A DNA stretch of 64,000 nucleotides from Aphis gossypii. Taxonomy: Eukaryota > Arthropoda > Insecta > Hemiptera > Aphididae. The notes under the pieces were generated by a model that made no database searches, was not told where the DNA came from, and saw nothing but the letters and a program-made list of their open reading frames with translations. Position numbers and translations under genes: made by a program. The DNA lies in contig NC_065532.1 of the NCBI RefSeq assembly GCF_020184175.1, forward strand, positions 15,500,001 to 15,564,000, written 5' to 3'. Below, one piece after another: positions 25,924-38,277 of this stretch (position 1 is the first letter of the stretch; each line of letters starts with the position of its first letter).

Positions 25924-28293
25924 AACAAACTTCCTACAAGTAATATTTTTATAACAGTTGTCTGTGATTTATTTTTTATAATTTTATGTTTTTGGTTTAT
26001 ATCTCACAAATATGTACTAGTTTTTTTACTATGATTAATTTGTATATTTTAATGAATAATATTTTTTAATTTATTTACATTTTTTTTAAACTCATTATTG
26101 ACAAAATATTTGTTTTAAATTTACTTTTTTATGGCAAAAAAAAATTTACTTAATTATTGTTATTATGGTTGTCTTATAATATGTAACCGTGATACAAAAT
26201 ATTTTGTACATAATTTTCATTTTGTCATTAACAATAACAAAAATTGAAGTAAAAAGTTTCTAATTTATATTTATTAATAACCTATAATTAACTTGTATTA
26301 TTCAAATGCTTTAATTCAGTATAACAAAAAATTAAATAAAAAAAAAATACTATAAAAGTTAATCAAATATTCAAATTATTGAACATGTCAGTATTATGAA
26401 ATAAAATCAACTACTTATTCCACATACAAAGGTTTTTAGTTTTAAACATTATTTAATCATTTAATGTTAAGTTTTATAAATAAGTGCATTTTTAAGTTGT
26501 ATATAACTAATAATTATTACAATTTAAAACAATTACCTTTTAATTTAAAAGTTTTACATGACTTTTACTCATCCATTTTTTAAATTCATGATATCCTAAC
26601 TATATTAGATCAACCATCTAGTATTATTCTATCATTTTCTCTTATAATCCCTTGTTTGTTTCTTTTTGTTTTTTATCGCCTTATTTACTTTCACATTCCA
26701 TATAATACTCTTTTATGAGTATTGACTATTGAGTATTTTATCTAAAATTCTTCTCCAATTTCCTTTGCTAACCTACCTATTTGCTTAAACTTATTTTGGA
26801 ACAGGTCAAATATTTTTCAGACCAAAATAAATAAAAGAAGATAAAATCTATTCTATACTTGAATTATTATTCAAGTAATGTAGTTTGAAATAACCAACTA
26901 TCTAACTAAAATAATTCAAATTGGAAGTCATTATTTCCTTTTTTAACTTCTGTGTTAAATCAGTTAGAACTAGGCTTTTCAGATATATAAAGATCCTATG
27001 GTATTTATGTTGTGTTTAAAATTAAAATCAATGTTATGATTTTAGTGATATCTCGATGCATTTAAATAGTAAAATAGGAAAGTGTATGATGATTGACTAC
27101 AAGTTACAACCATAGCTTTAATGAATTTGTAAACAATAAAATGGTAGTTATTTGTACTTCTTCTTCCATTCTACCAATCAAATCAATTATCAAAGATATT
27201 TTTTGTTGTTATTGTTATTGAATTATAATCATTGTACATTAAACAATATGAATACAAATACCCATAAAAATAAATTTTTAAATGCATGTTTCAGTTTTAA
27301 TTACATTGAAAGTAATTTGATTTATTTCATAATAAATACAATTGTATTTTTTTAAATGTATAGTATAATTAACATTAATCAACTCATAAATTCAAAAAAA
27401 TATATGGGAAAATGATAAATGTCCATGGATAATAGGTAGAATTAATTACTTGTCTAGTTGTATGGTTTAAAAATGTGCAAATAACTTTAATTTTATTTCA
27501 GATAAAAAATCTGTAGCCTTTGAGACATAATATATCTTTTACAATGATTTTTTTTCAAATACAATAATCACTTGTTGAAATAGAAATAATGGGTAAATTT
27601 GATAAGTATAATACTCATATTAGATTGAAGTTCAATTTTTTTTTTTTTTATTATTAAAAATAGTCTAATACATTTTATCATAATTTGCCAATTATACTAG
27701 GTTTTATACTTATTCATATACATTATGACGATGGGATATATATATATAATATATATACATAATACATAATAACAATTATTTTTGTGAATATGAACATAAC
27801 TCCTACAAAATGTAATGTTAAAAAAAGTTGAATAATTACAAATAAAAATAAAAATGTTTATAAAAAAATAATATACATTATAAATATATTTACCATTATT
27901 ATAATAACTAACATATTTTCGTTTTATAAATCAACTCAATGTATACAATACATAAATTAATTGAAAATATAAATATACTTTTAAGTTTTAATATCAGTTC
28001 AGGACGCATTAACAGACAATATGATACACAAAATAAATTTAACATAAAAAAAATCACTAAAAATTTTTTGGTAATTTAATTATTGACATATCAATAACAT
28101 GCTAATGAATCATGAAAACATAAAATATATAATAGTAAATGATTCAAATTGTATATTGTATAATTATTAAATAGTATCTGAATAAATTTTAAAGACATTA
28201 AAAAAAAAATTGGACACAAAACATGTAAGTACTTAAATTAAAATCTTCTTTTAGGATTCGTCAAAAACAAATAATTATTCAAATTGTTATAAA
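25924..28293. other. Intergenic region between convergent nicastrin and EDC3
   Basis: AT-rich DNA with no exon chain. An AATAAA at 26335-26340 may end nicastrin transcripts. Several TTTATT words before 28290 could be EDC3 poly(A) signals on the other strand. A short (AT)n tract lies near 27737-27760. Confidence 0.45.
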
Positions 28294-30372
28294 TCACTCA
28301 TTGTTGTGTAAGGGTATTACAGATTTAGAACCAAATGGTGATTTATACTGGATTCCAGCTAAATGAAATACTTGAGTAGGTATACCCATATTACAAAGAT
28401 AAATTTTACCATTTGATTCACTATAAGATAAAGGTAAAGCAGGTACTAGAGAATATTTCACTACTACTGAAGGTGTACCTTGTGATGGAGGATCAATGGC
28501 CATTAATGGTGATCTAACTGATTTTGCCCAGTTAGTAATATTTCGAGATACAGTATCAGTTTGTTCATCAGCTAAAGATACTACAACAAAATCTGGATCT
28601 AATAAACCATGCAACTCTAAAAAAAAAAAAACATACATATATTTATATAAATATCTCTTTTTAGTATTGCTTTGGAGATCAATCAAACAAATTATTAATT
28701 AATATTCAAGTTATGAGCAATAGCTATTATATATATATATATATATATTTTATAAATTCTATAAATATTACATATAATTTATAGAGAAGTTAATACAAAT
28801 AGTACTTGTTAGCATTTATACTATTTTTTTCAGGAGTCTTTTAAGTTTATTATAGTATTAATAAAAACTGGTTTAATTTAATTACCTGCAGCACTAGTAA
28901 TTAGTGTACCAGTTGTAAATTGATATAAAGCCATTTCATTAGCCAACTGTGGTGTATACAATCCTGGTTCTGAAAGTACAACTACCGTATGGACACCATA
29001 ACTGCTTAATTGTCTTGCACAATTTACACCCATTGCACCTGATCGATTAGGTCCACATAAAACTACCACCCTAGGCCATTGATGTTCATTTCTGGGATTA
29101 AATCTACGCGTATAAAAAAAAAACAAAATTATTATTTATGTAAAAATAAATTACTTTTTATGATAATATTTTACCTATAACCTCCACCTAACAGTTGTAA
29201 TACCATTTCAGTGGCGGCTCTCCCAATTATCTCATTTTGACGTCCTGTTGTTAAACCATTCTCTTCTACTAAATTAAATAGTTTCCATCGTAATTCCGAT
29301 GTTATACTTGGAACAACTAGTCCGTCATCTAAAAATAGTTGAAACAAAAAATATGTATTAATATTGTATTATTTAAATAACATGTGAAATTATTACTTAA
29401 CAGATTATACATAACATATAATATTAACCTGTTATGTATTCATTAATAGCAGGCGAAGGAACTGTAACTTGTCTGAATTTGACCGGAGTAGAATGTAATA
29501 CATTTTCATTGTGTTTATATTTAGTAGAAACTTTTTCATGTGGAACAAGGTCTGGTTTTTTATGAATTTTATTATAAAAAGCTTTTTTGTTGAATAAAGC
29601 TAAATTTTTTTCAAAATCAAAATCTTCCTTGACAATTGTATCAAGTGATACACCAAAACAGGCATCATTTCGTTCTTTATGATTTGTAAAATTCTGTGGT
29701 GGTTGTTCTAGATAATTAAATAAAAATAAGAATACAATTATATTATTTAATAATAAATAAAATAAACCTAAGAGTGGTATAATACATTTAAATAATATTG
29801 CATAACATTTCATAGAACAGCTATTAATTAATGAACAATGCATGATTAAAAAATATTAGATAATAAATAGTTATTTTTATTTCCTTAATATATTATTTTA
29901 ACATCTTTAATGTTCTTAGATATACAGGTATTAAAAAAACAGTATTTAGTTATTATAAAAACTTTATTAAATATACCCACCAGGTTCAGAAATTGAAGTA
30001 TTTTTTGCTTTATTCTTTTGCTTGACATTGTTTGGTTTGGGTACAGAAACACTTTTTTTATTATTTTTGGCTACTGGGCTATTATTGATAACTGGTTCAT
30101 TTTCTAGTTGTGCTTTTATAATCTTTAGATTTTCTATCATCGAGGCTCTAGTTTTAAAAATAAAATTAAGTATACATCTGAGTTATTTATTTTGTAGTAT
30201 TATTGCATTACTTCAAACGAATTTCTTTTTCTGTATGTGGTATACCATTTTTAAACGGTCGTTTTAAGATCAGAGTTTCATTGTCATCCGACATACCACT
30301 CACTTCGCCTTGAACGACTGAACCATCCACACAATTAATAGACACACAACATCCTTTATATTGATTTGCCAT
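28294..30372 (-). CDS. EDC3: Enhancer of mRNA-decapping protein 3
   Basis: Scaffold of P-bodies that binds DCP2 and the DDX6-type helicase to stimulate cap removal. Exons on the - strand: 30212-30372, 29981-30147, 29429-29707, 29175-29328, 28886-29103, 28294-28616. Phases close to 1302 nt, 433 aa (human 508). Domains in order: an N-terminal LSm fold (MANQYKGCCVSINC, then LILKRPFKNG, about 1-60); a Lys/Asn-rich linker; the FDF motif (EDFDFEKNLALFNKKAFY, about 130-155), which binds the helicase; and a YjeF_N Rossmann-like domain (about 205-430) with WPRVVVLCGPNRSGAMG and FVVVSLADEQ. The linkers are shorter than in vertebrates, which accounts for the smaller size. The gene is convergent with nicastrin. 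Confidence 0.95.
28728..28748. repeat. (AT)n microsatellite in an EDC3 intron
   Basis: About ten uninterrupted AT dinucleotides inside the intron between EDC3 exons 28886-29103 and 28294-28616. Confidence 0.85.
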
Positions 30373-32438
30373 TTTTTATAAATTGTAATGTTATTTTATT
30401 TTCAAAACAAAAAAAAAACGAATAATAATTGTCAAAGTATATAAAAAATGTTTAACATTATGCAACAAGAGTACAAGAGATTCACTATCCAGATTTCCTT
30501 GTTACTAGTAAGTTATTCCTCAAGCAAACCACAAGCAAAATGTTTGTTGACATATTTTGATTAGAATATCAGATACAGTGCAACCATATCGATAATAACA
30601 ATAGACTTCTTTCATAGATAATAAATTTATTATCTATGACTTCTTTATAGCTCTATGATAACAAATGTGAAATCGAATATCGTATTATTGTACTCGTAAT
30701 CACTGTTATTATTATAATTTATAATAGTACCTATAATTATAATATTTTAATAAGAGATCAATTTTTTTGAAATTTGTTGCGTTTTATTAAATTTAATAAG
30801 TTTTTATGCATCACTTTATTAGTGTTGTAAATTATATTATTAACTCTATAATAATTGTTAAGTAATACTTATACTTATGTATTTTAAACTAAAATAAGTT
30901 ATAAAAAAATAAAAACCAAAATGTTTAAAACATGGAACGATTCTAGTTTAGCAACCTAGGATTAATGGGGAAGCCAGGGGGGCCCACGTGTGTAAAGGGC
31001 CCATAGTATTCTCGGCTTAAAGTTACATTGAGTGATAATTTGTACTTTTTATAGTACCTACAAGAATATATTTTTTTTATTTTTTTCTTGTTTGAACTAA
31101 CGGGCAATGGAGCCCGTTAAAAAGCTAGAAAAAATCTATTACATAAAAATACTTATTTTATTTGTAAATATAATTTTAATAAAAAATAATATGTTTTTAT
31201 TCTCATAAATCACTAGGTATTATTTGAGTTGAGTACGGATTTTAAATTTTCTAACATTTTTTTTTAAAAAAAGCATCAAAAATAAGTTTAAAAAAAATAT
31301 TTATCACAAAAAAAGTATTAAAACTATTTACTAGGTAGTTTATTAAATTATTTTTAAAAAAATGATATTATAGTAAATTTATTTACGAACCTTTTTCTAA
31401 GCAATTTCTATTGTATATGAATATTTTAATAATAAAAAAATGACAACTGCAATAAAAGAAACATACCTACATTGATTATTGATTATTCAGTAATATTAGA
31501 GATCAATAAATTCAATATTCTAATATAGAGTATGGAAAACTTTAGTACTTATAAATGTAGATATAAACAGTAAAATACCAATTATAAATAGTATAAAAAT
31601 TAAAATTAATACTTCAAATACGTCCATTTAGAATACATTTTGAAAAAATGTACCAAAAATGCTCAAAAAAGCATAAATATACCAAAAAAATAAAATAAAA
31701 TTGTCGTGCATAGTATAGTATAGTAGTACAAATCGAATTTGTAGCTAATATAGCTTCGATTTAGATCAATATAAAATAAAGGTTAAAATTGTTTAAATTT
31801 GTTTTGTTGTATACATATTATATAATTTTAAGGAATTGTTTTCATTGATGGGGGCCCATAACCATGTATATAATAGGTACTGATTTAGGAACTGTTTGAA
31901 GTTAGCAAGTACTGTAAGTTGTAACCTTGCTAGTTAAAGTAACACAAGTATATTAGTGACTCCCTTCACTTGCCGTCGCCGGTCGTCAAACTCGAGGTCC
32001 TCCGGAAAAATAAAAATCAAGATTTATTATAGGTATATTTTATTTTTATGTAAGTAGTTCATACTGCAATAGTGACACTTAAAAAATAATCACCCTGTAC
32101 AAACTACAAAGTATATATGTTATACACTTATACTCATTATAGATATTTAGGTGTAAGACAAAAATCAATTGATTATAAGATAATATGAAGGTAGTTTTAC
32201 ACAAAATACAATGTTATTTTTGTTCAATTTATGGCATTTGATGGAAATTTACTGAAGGAAATTCCTACTCTTTGATTAAAAGATAGAACTCTTTTATAAG
32301 CTACTTCAGTTCTCATACATCTGTTATTTGACCAACTGTGATTTTTTCTGTGACTTTTTTTTTCCTACAATTCAATTTTAGATATTAGCCAATTGACTAT
32401 TACATTTTTTAATGGTTAATTTTTAATTTTAATATTAA
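30373..32438. other. Intergenic region upstream of EDC3 with a dispersed repeat
   Basis: The first few hundred bases should contain the EDC3 promoter. Bases 30977-31510 are a copy of a dispersed repeat that also occurs at 45748-46320 (listed separately). A small GC-rich patch at 31970-32010 is unexplained. The rest is AT-rich without coding signal. Confidence 0.45.
30977..31510 (+). repeat. Dispersed repeat, copy 1 of 2 in this window
   Basis: Collinear with 45748-46320. Shared words in order include GGGGCCCACGTGTGTAA, TTACATTGAGTGATAATTTG, TACTTTTTATAGTACCTACA, AAAAAGCTAGAAAAAA, AATAAAAAATAATATGTTTT and TGACAACTGCAATAAAAGAA. The copies differ by small indels and substitutions. This copy lacks the terminal CAAGCCCGGAT-type ends seen in the second copy. 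Confidence 0.85.
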
Positions 32439-33291
32439 ATGGATCATAACTATGCTCTACAAAGTATGTATTTATTTTCCTTTGATTAATTTATCATTTA
32501 AATAAAATATTATTTGTTTTCTTGTGCCCCAAGAGAATCTTCTACTTAATATAATAGTGACGACGAGGAAGACTTTGACGGTAAATTGTTGAGCATAAAA
32601 TTCGAATGATCTTGTATTCTTTCTACAAATTATTTACTATTAATTGCATAATTATTAATTTTAATTTAAATATAATACCATTTGTTTTCTAGTTCCCCAG
32701 GAAGATGTGCAATTCAGTGATGGGGAAGATGCAATTGATGGTAAATTTCAAAGTTTAAAATATTAATGATCTTGTTCTCGGATCTCTATAGTATTCACTA
32801 TTGATTGAAATGTTATTTATATTTATATTATATTATAGCAGGTCCAGTAAATTTTAATGTCCCACAGCAAGCTCCTAAAACCTATTTTACTGTGCCAGGT
32901 ATCCGTCTCAATTATTTAGTATATATGGATAACATTGGGTATAAATACTATAAGAATAATAGTCGCATCAACAAAATGTGAGTACTTATCATAGTTTATT
33001 ACAATTACAGATTTTATGAACTGCTAACATACATAATATTTTAATTAGTTACTTAGTGTGTGAAAATCAAAAAAATAAGGCTGAATTCTGCCCATCACAG
33101 CGATAATCAGTGTGGATATAAATGAGAATTGGTTAAGATCAAATATAAGACACAACCATTTTCCACCTATTGTGGACATTCCAGTAGCCCATTTGAGGAG
33201 AAGTATTGGCATTGCAGGCACAATTACTGGAAGATTTTCAAACTCAATCAGACATATCTATAATAATGAAATAGTTAGTAGTAGTAGATGA
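32439..33291 (+). pseudogene. Degenerate FLYWCH-type zinc-finger gene remnant
   Basis: A chain of small exon-like segments with good GT/AG borders: 32439-32463 (MDHNYALQ), an acidic stretch ending at 32580 (DDEEDFDG), 32693-32740 (VPQEDVQFSDGEDAID), 32839-32977 (AGPVNFNVPQQ, then NIGYKYYKNNSRINK) and a last segment 33049-33291. The two middle borders are phase 1. The last part reads YLVCENQKNKAEFC and then, in another frame, INENWLRSNIRHNHFPPIV and ends TGA. The C-x9-C...HNH spacing and the GYKYYKN strand match FLYWCH fingers, but the Trp of the YWxC core is Leu. The reading frame breaks at about 33100-33115, and a TAA interrupts the acidic exon. FLYWCH domains are often transposon-derived. 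A functional gene with unusual splicing is less likely. Confidence 0.5.
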
Positions 33292-34390
33292 CTTATTATT
33301 TTTTTTCACAGCGTGCGTATTATATGTATCATATTATTCATATTCTATGATCGTATATGGCGACATATTGGTGTACAATATTAGTTCTTAAAATATTATT
33401 ATGGAAACTCAAAATAATACCAATAACACAAAATTTAGTTAGATAAAATCAATATAATATATTCGATAGATATAATGAGATAACTGCAATGAGCATTACA
33501 TTTTTTAAAGTCAATTTAATATACATGTGCTTTTGTGTATTGCCTATTTTGGCTTTATAGATTGGTAATGACATAACATATTTGATATCATGACAACGCA
33601 AATGTTTGGACATTGCTGTTGTTCAATTAAAAAGGTTTTATAATTTCAAAATATTATCACAAGTATACCAAAAATAACTAAAATGTTACCCATGGCTTAC
33701 CTATAAAATATTAAATTCTTAATACTAAATAGGTGCATTAAGAAAATGTTCAAGAAAAATTAATATATTATTTTTTTATAAGCTCGTCATTCTCTAAATA
33801 ATTGACTAGGTTACTAGTATGGTCTTTTTTGATCAAGTAACTTCTATTAACTTCTTTATACTAGAAAACTAATATTTTTTTTTTTTGTCTAATTAATTAT
33901 TGTATATATCCTGACTTTCAAATTTTACATGCTTGTGACCCATTAAAATAATTTTATAATCTAGATTGTGTGAATATACTAAGAAATTATACCTAGTATA
34001 TTTTAGTTTGTAGTAAGTATTAACCGTAGAAAAATCATAAGAAATGATACAATTCTTTATAACAATAATATAGATGCTAGAAGTAAATATACTTATACAC
34101 ACATGAAAAAAATACAAAAACACTTCTACAATTTATTATTTAATTATTATTACCTAATTATAAAATGAAGACTACTTGAAGATATTTGAAATTAAATTAA
34201 TTACAGAATAGATCAATTTTAATTTAGTTTAAATAACCACAAAATAATAAGGTATTAAAACTTTATTAGAACTTTGATTTAGAAATTAGATTAATAATGA
34301 ACCAACTTTTAATGATGTAAAGAATCAGAATATAGGTTATAATTAGTAAAAAATAAATAGAATGCGCAATTTTGTATATTGTAAAACAAG
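33292..34390. other. AT-rich intergenic DNA downstream of HSPA14
   Basis: No coding or repeat structure is recognised. It should contain the HSPA14 3' UTR on the - strand. Confidence 0.4.
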
Positions 34391-37070
34391 TTAAACAGCT
34401 ACAAATATAGCAGATGATTTTAATTCGGTGTCCATATTTTTTGCTTCAACGTGCAATTGATCTCTGCAAATAACAGAATAAAAATTAATGCAATTCATTA
34501 CACAAATTGTTATGTATTACTTACACGCTAGCAGTTAATGTAAAAGTAATTTCTCCTTCTGTTTTCAAATTTATATGTGCCTAAATAAAAATTAATAAAA
34601 TAATATGATATATTCATTTAAATATTTTCAAAAAAACTTACTTCAGATTTATTACTCTTATTATTTCCTGATGTAGCTGTAAGAGTAATATTATCAACAT
34701 TAACACTAGTTGTTATACTTTTTGTACTAGGTAATATTTCATTTTGATCAAAACTTAAAGTTTTCCCACAACACTAAAATAGTAATAAATAAATGATAGG
34801 ATTATTATGATTTTACAGGAAGCTTAAATAAATAAATTACACTAACATCAATTTCTATTAATTCATTTAATGTGTGAACTTCTGTGGTAGGTTCTGGTAA
34901 ATCATCATGTGTATTCCAATATTTTGCTAAGAAACTAGCTTGTACAGCCGCCCCGTAAGCCAATACTTCGTCAGGACTAATACCATTTGGTATATCTGCA
35001 TGCGGGAATAAGTTTCCAATATAATGTTTCAACTTTGGTATTTTGAGTGGACCACCACAAAGTAAAACCTATATTAATTAAAATATATAAATATAGTACC
35101 AAAAACATTTAAATTGCAATAAAAAATTCTATAAATACTTTTTTAATATCTGAAGTTTTAAGATTAGCTTTCTTTAAAACAACTTCAATAGGCAAAGCAA
35201 AATCAGTCAACAAATGAGCAATTAATGATTCAAATCTTGCTTGTGAAACTGAGGCAGCAAAATCAATTCCATCAGTCAATGATTCAATAAATATATTTGC
35301 TGTTTTTAATGTAGACAATAAATGAACTGCATCTTCAGTAGCTCTTTGTAACTTTGCAGAAGCTCTTGCATTTTCTGAGGGATTTGATCGATGTTTCCTT
35401 TAACAATTAAAAATATAGATACTCTAGCTACTTTGTTAGTTTAGAGAAATACCTTTTAACTTCTTCAATTAAATGAGCTTTCAGTGTTTCTATTAATTTA
35501 TATCCTCCAATAGCCTTAGTATGTTCAGATGCTACAATTGACACTAAACCAGAATTTACGTATAAAACTGTTGCATCACAACTAATACCTCCAAGTCTAT
35601 ATACTAAAATATACCTGCAATTACATATTAAAAACGAAATTAAAAAATACATTTAACAAAAATATATTTTTACATACGTATCATTTAAAGGTTCTGTAAC
35701 ATTAATTCCATAAGTAAAAGGAGTTACACTAGGAGCATTCACGACTTGAAGCACGTTCCATCCAGCTTGAATCGCTGCATTTCTAACTGATTCTCTACTT
35801 GGATCATCAAAAAATTCTGGTACAGTTACAACACAAGAACATTTTGTATCTTCACTGTGAGTGGCTCTTTTAGCAATACCTAATCACAATAAAAAATCTA
35901 TTTAAAATAATGAAATTATAGAATAAAGGTAAATATTTTAATAATAAAAGTGAAAATTAAAAGAACTAATAAACATAAAAAACATGTACCTACCATACAA
36001 TGTTTTATAAATATTTGATTCAATGAATTGAGGAGAATAAATTTTCTTTTTAGTGTCCAAGGGTAATTCGTATGCAAGATGACCTCCGTCTTCAATAGTT
36101 TTGACTTTATTATTTTCTATGAGTGAACGTTTCTCATTTTCGTCCAAAGAAAGGTTCATTAAACGATTATTAAAAGTTATTGTATTAGCTTGTTTTGATA
36201 TAAAACCAGTTTTTGCAGCATTTCCAACAACCTACGAAAAATTTGTAATAAATTTATAAGCTAATTTGCATTTTACAAAAAAATTAAACTTACAGTTTCT
36301 TCATCAGTTATAGATACAATTGCAGGTGTTATTCTGTCTCCAGCTTCGTTTGCAAGAACATCCACCTTACCTTCTTCCTGTAAAGTTATTATAGAAATAT
36401 TTTGAATAAGGACACGTTTTACTATATAATTAATTTACTAATAAACACTCTTTATTTCAAGAAATAAAAAAATTATATTTTCTACTTTCTTGAATGTCAA
36501 CACATTTTTAATTCTATATTATTCTGAAAAATATAAAACCTACTCTACAAAATATTGATTCACTATTACACTCATCCAAATTAAATTTTATACATGAAAA
36601 TTGACTAAAAAAAAAAATTTGAAATAGAAAATTAATAATATAATTTATTGTCATACAAAACAGTTTATTAAAAAAATGAATTTTTGTCAAACATTTAGTA
36701 TTGAGTGTTATTTGGTGAAGTATTCATCCTATATGGATTACCCTTAAAGGTCCAATAGATTATTTTAAGATTTTTAAAGGATATCAATACTTAATATGCT
36801 ATGTAATAATGTAATAATAATAATACTTATATAATTTTAATAATTTCTATATAGATTGAATATGAAGCTTTAGAACTTTTATTGTATCATATAATTTATA
36901 ACTATTTCAATAACATTATAAATTAACTTAATATTTGTGTTGTAATTAAACAATGAAATAAATAGCGAGTGTTAATTTTAAAATAACCCTTAGATCATAT
37001 TTACTTTGGAGATGGCTATTGATGCGGTTGAGTTTCCGACGTGTATTCCAAATACAATTGAACGTGACAT
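34391..37070 (-). CDS. HSPA14: Hsp70-like protein HSPA14 (ribosome-associated complex)
   Basis: Atypical Hsp70 that pairs with a DNAJC2/zuotin-type J-protein at the ribosome. Exons on the - strand: 37005-37070, 36294-36377, 35994-36231, 35678-35879, 35453-35614, 35139-35397, 34847-35068, 34642-34773, 34525-34580, 34391-34463. All borders are GT/AG and phases close to 1494 nt, 497 aa (human 509). Landmarks: GIHVGNSTASIAI at residues 8-20 (phosphate loop 1), NEAGDRITPAIV, VLYVNSG, IGGYKL, FAASVSQARFE, VLLCGGPLKIPKL (adenosine site) and SPDEVLAYGAAVQA, then a short beta-type C-terminal domain without the EEVD tail. At 177-179 the sequence is NAPS where Hsp70s have an EP(S/T)AA motif, so the conserved catalytic-site Glu is Ala. 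An AG just before the ATG implies a 5' UTR intron. Some family members hydrolyse ATP poorly, in keeping with this. Confidence 0.93.
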
Positions 37071-37388
37071 TCCTAAAAAAGTAGTCCAACAAATACAATA
37101 ACTAAAAAAAATCCAAAATTACATAAAAACAAAAAAAAAACTATAAAATAGTTACTACAAAATACTGAAATTAGAATTTTATACAAACAAAGTAATAGTT
37201 ATTACAATATACAAATCACATTATACTATTTTCAATTTTTCGAATAAATTTGACATAACCTATAACTGATAACCGCAGTACCACCATAGAACTATAGTAC
37301 TACTACCGCGGACCGGCGGACTATTATAGTAGAGTAATAATATACTCTTTTTAGCCTTTACCGCGGTGGCGTGGACTGAACGTCATAC
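37071..37388. promoter_or_regulatory. Probable bidirectional promoter between HSPA14 and the 67-aa gene
   Basis: Only 318 bases separate the two divergent start codons. The half next to 37270-37385 is GC-richer than the surroundings, with several CGCGG words. The HSPA14 side includes the end of its 5' UTR intron. No individual element is claimed. Confidence 0.5.
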
Positions 37389-37592
37389 ATGGTTCCATCA
37401 AAACTTTTGAAATTAGTGTGGACGTTAGTAAATTTGCCTATTCCTCAGGAACCATGGGGCTTTTCTACATATTCTCAAAAAAATTTCGGAGTGAGTAGGT
37501 ATTTGGAATATGTAAATTTTGGATTGAAGTATGAAGAGACTGCGGCTGCTTCTTATATTGGGCATATTTTGAACTATTTTCATGTAGTATAA
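37389..37592 (+). CDS. Uncharacterised 67-aa protein
   Basis: An uninterrupted frame from ATG 37389 to a TAA, starting MVPSKLLKLVWTLV and ending YIGHILNYFHVV. An AATAAA hexamer lies 25 bases past the stop (37617-37622), and the gene shares a promoter region with HSPA14, both of which favour a real gene. The protein is basic at the start and has aromatic and hydrophobic stretches at both ends with a Pro/Gly-rich middle. That pattern is seen in small mitochondrial inner-membrane accessory subunits, but I do not recognise the family and assign no function. Confidence 0.55.
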   Translation: MVPSKLLKLVWTLVNLPIPQEPWGFSTYSQKNFGVSRYLEYVNFGLKYEETAAASYIGHILNYFHVV

Positions 37593-38277
37593 AACGATGA
37601 CTGTGCAATACAATTAAATAAAATAACTCGTTGTTATTAATAGACTTTAGGTAACATATTATTTGTTTCCTTTGTTTGACCTAAGTATATTAAATATTAA
37701 TACATATTCAGTTTTTAACATGAATTAATTTTATTTATTCATTTAATCATTGATTCTTTATTATCATTTATCTATATTTTACTGTGATACATTCATTTTA
37801 TTTAAATAAAAAAATAAGAAAAATGTACATGAGCATTATAAAACATGTACACTGTAAAGTTTACAGTGTAAACTATAGTATATAGTATACAATTATGTAT
37901 TTTGTGAAGATATATATTTTTAGAACAAAAGACCATTCGAACAAATGTCGCGTGGAACTACAGATATTTTCTCAATATTTATAAGTGATAACTGATAACC
38001 ATGATGCCTTTTTTTAATTTGTTTATGTTTGCTAACTGCTGAACATCCTACCGGCTCTCACTTTATAACATAAGATAATTCATATCGTGTAAAAATTAAT
38101 AAATTCTATTAAACGTTTAAGTGCGTTTGAAAATTAAAAAATTATAACTTAATTTTATTAGTATCCTTATTTTGTGTAGATACATCAATAAGTTTATTAA
38201 TTTTATAATTTTACTTTATGTGTTGTTATTGTCTTAAAATAATGAATGCATAATTTTTAAATAAAACAACAATCACA
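37593..38277. other. Intergenic region between the 67-aa gene and Aquarius
   Basis: AT-rich. It contains the poly(A) signal of the small gene at its left end and presumably the Aquarius promoter and 5' UTR on the right. Nothing else is recognised. Confidence 0.4.
37617..37622 (+). terminator. Poly(A) signal AATAAA of the 67-aa gene
   Basis: A canonical hexamer 25 bases after the stop codon, in a sense-strand context. The short distance suggests a very compact 3' UTR. Confidence 0.55.

Noticed and set aside
30022..30267. 81-aa hydrophobic frame on the + strand
   Set aside because: It runs antisense through EDC3 exons 1 and 2 and is only their complement.
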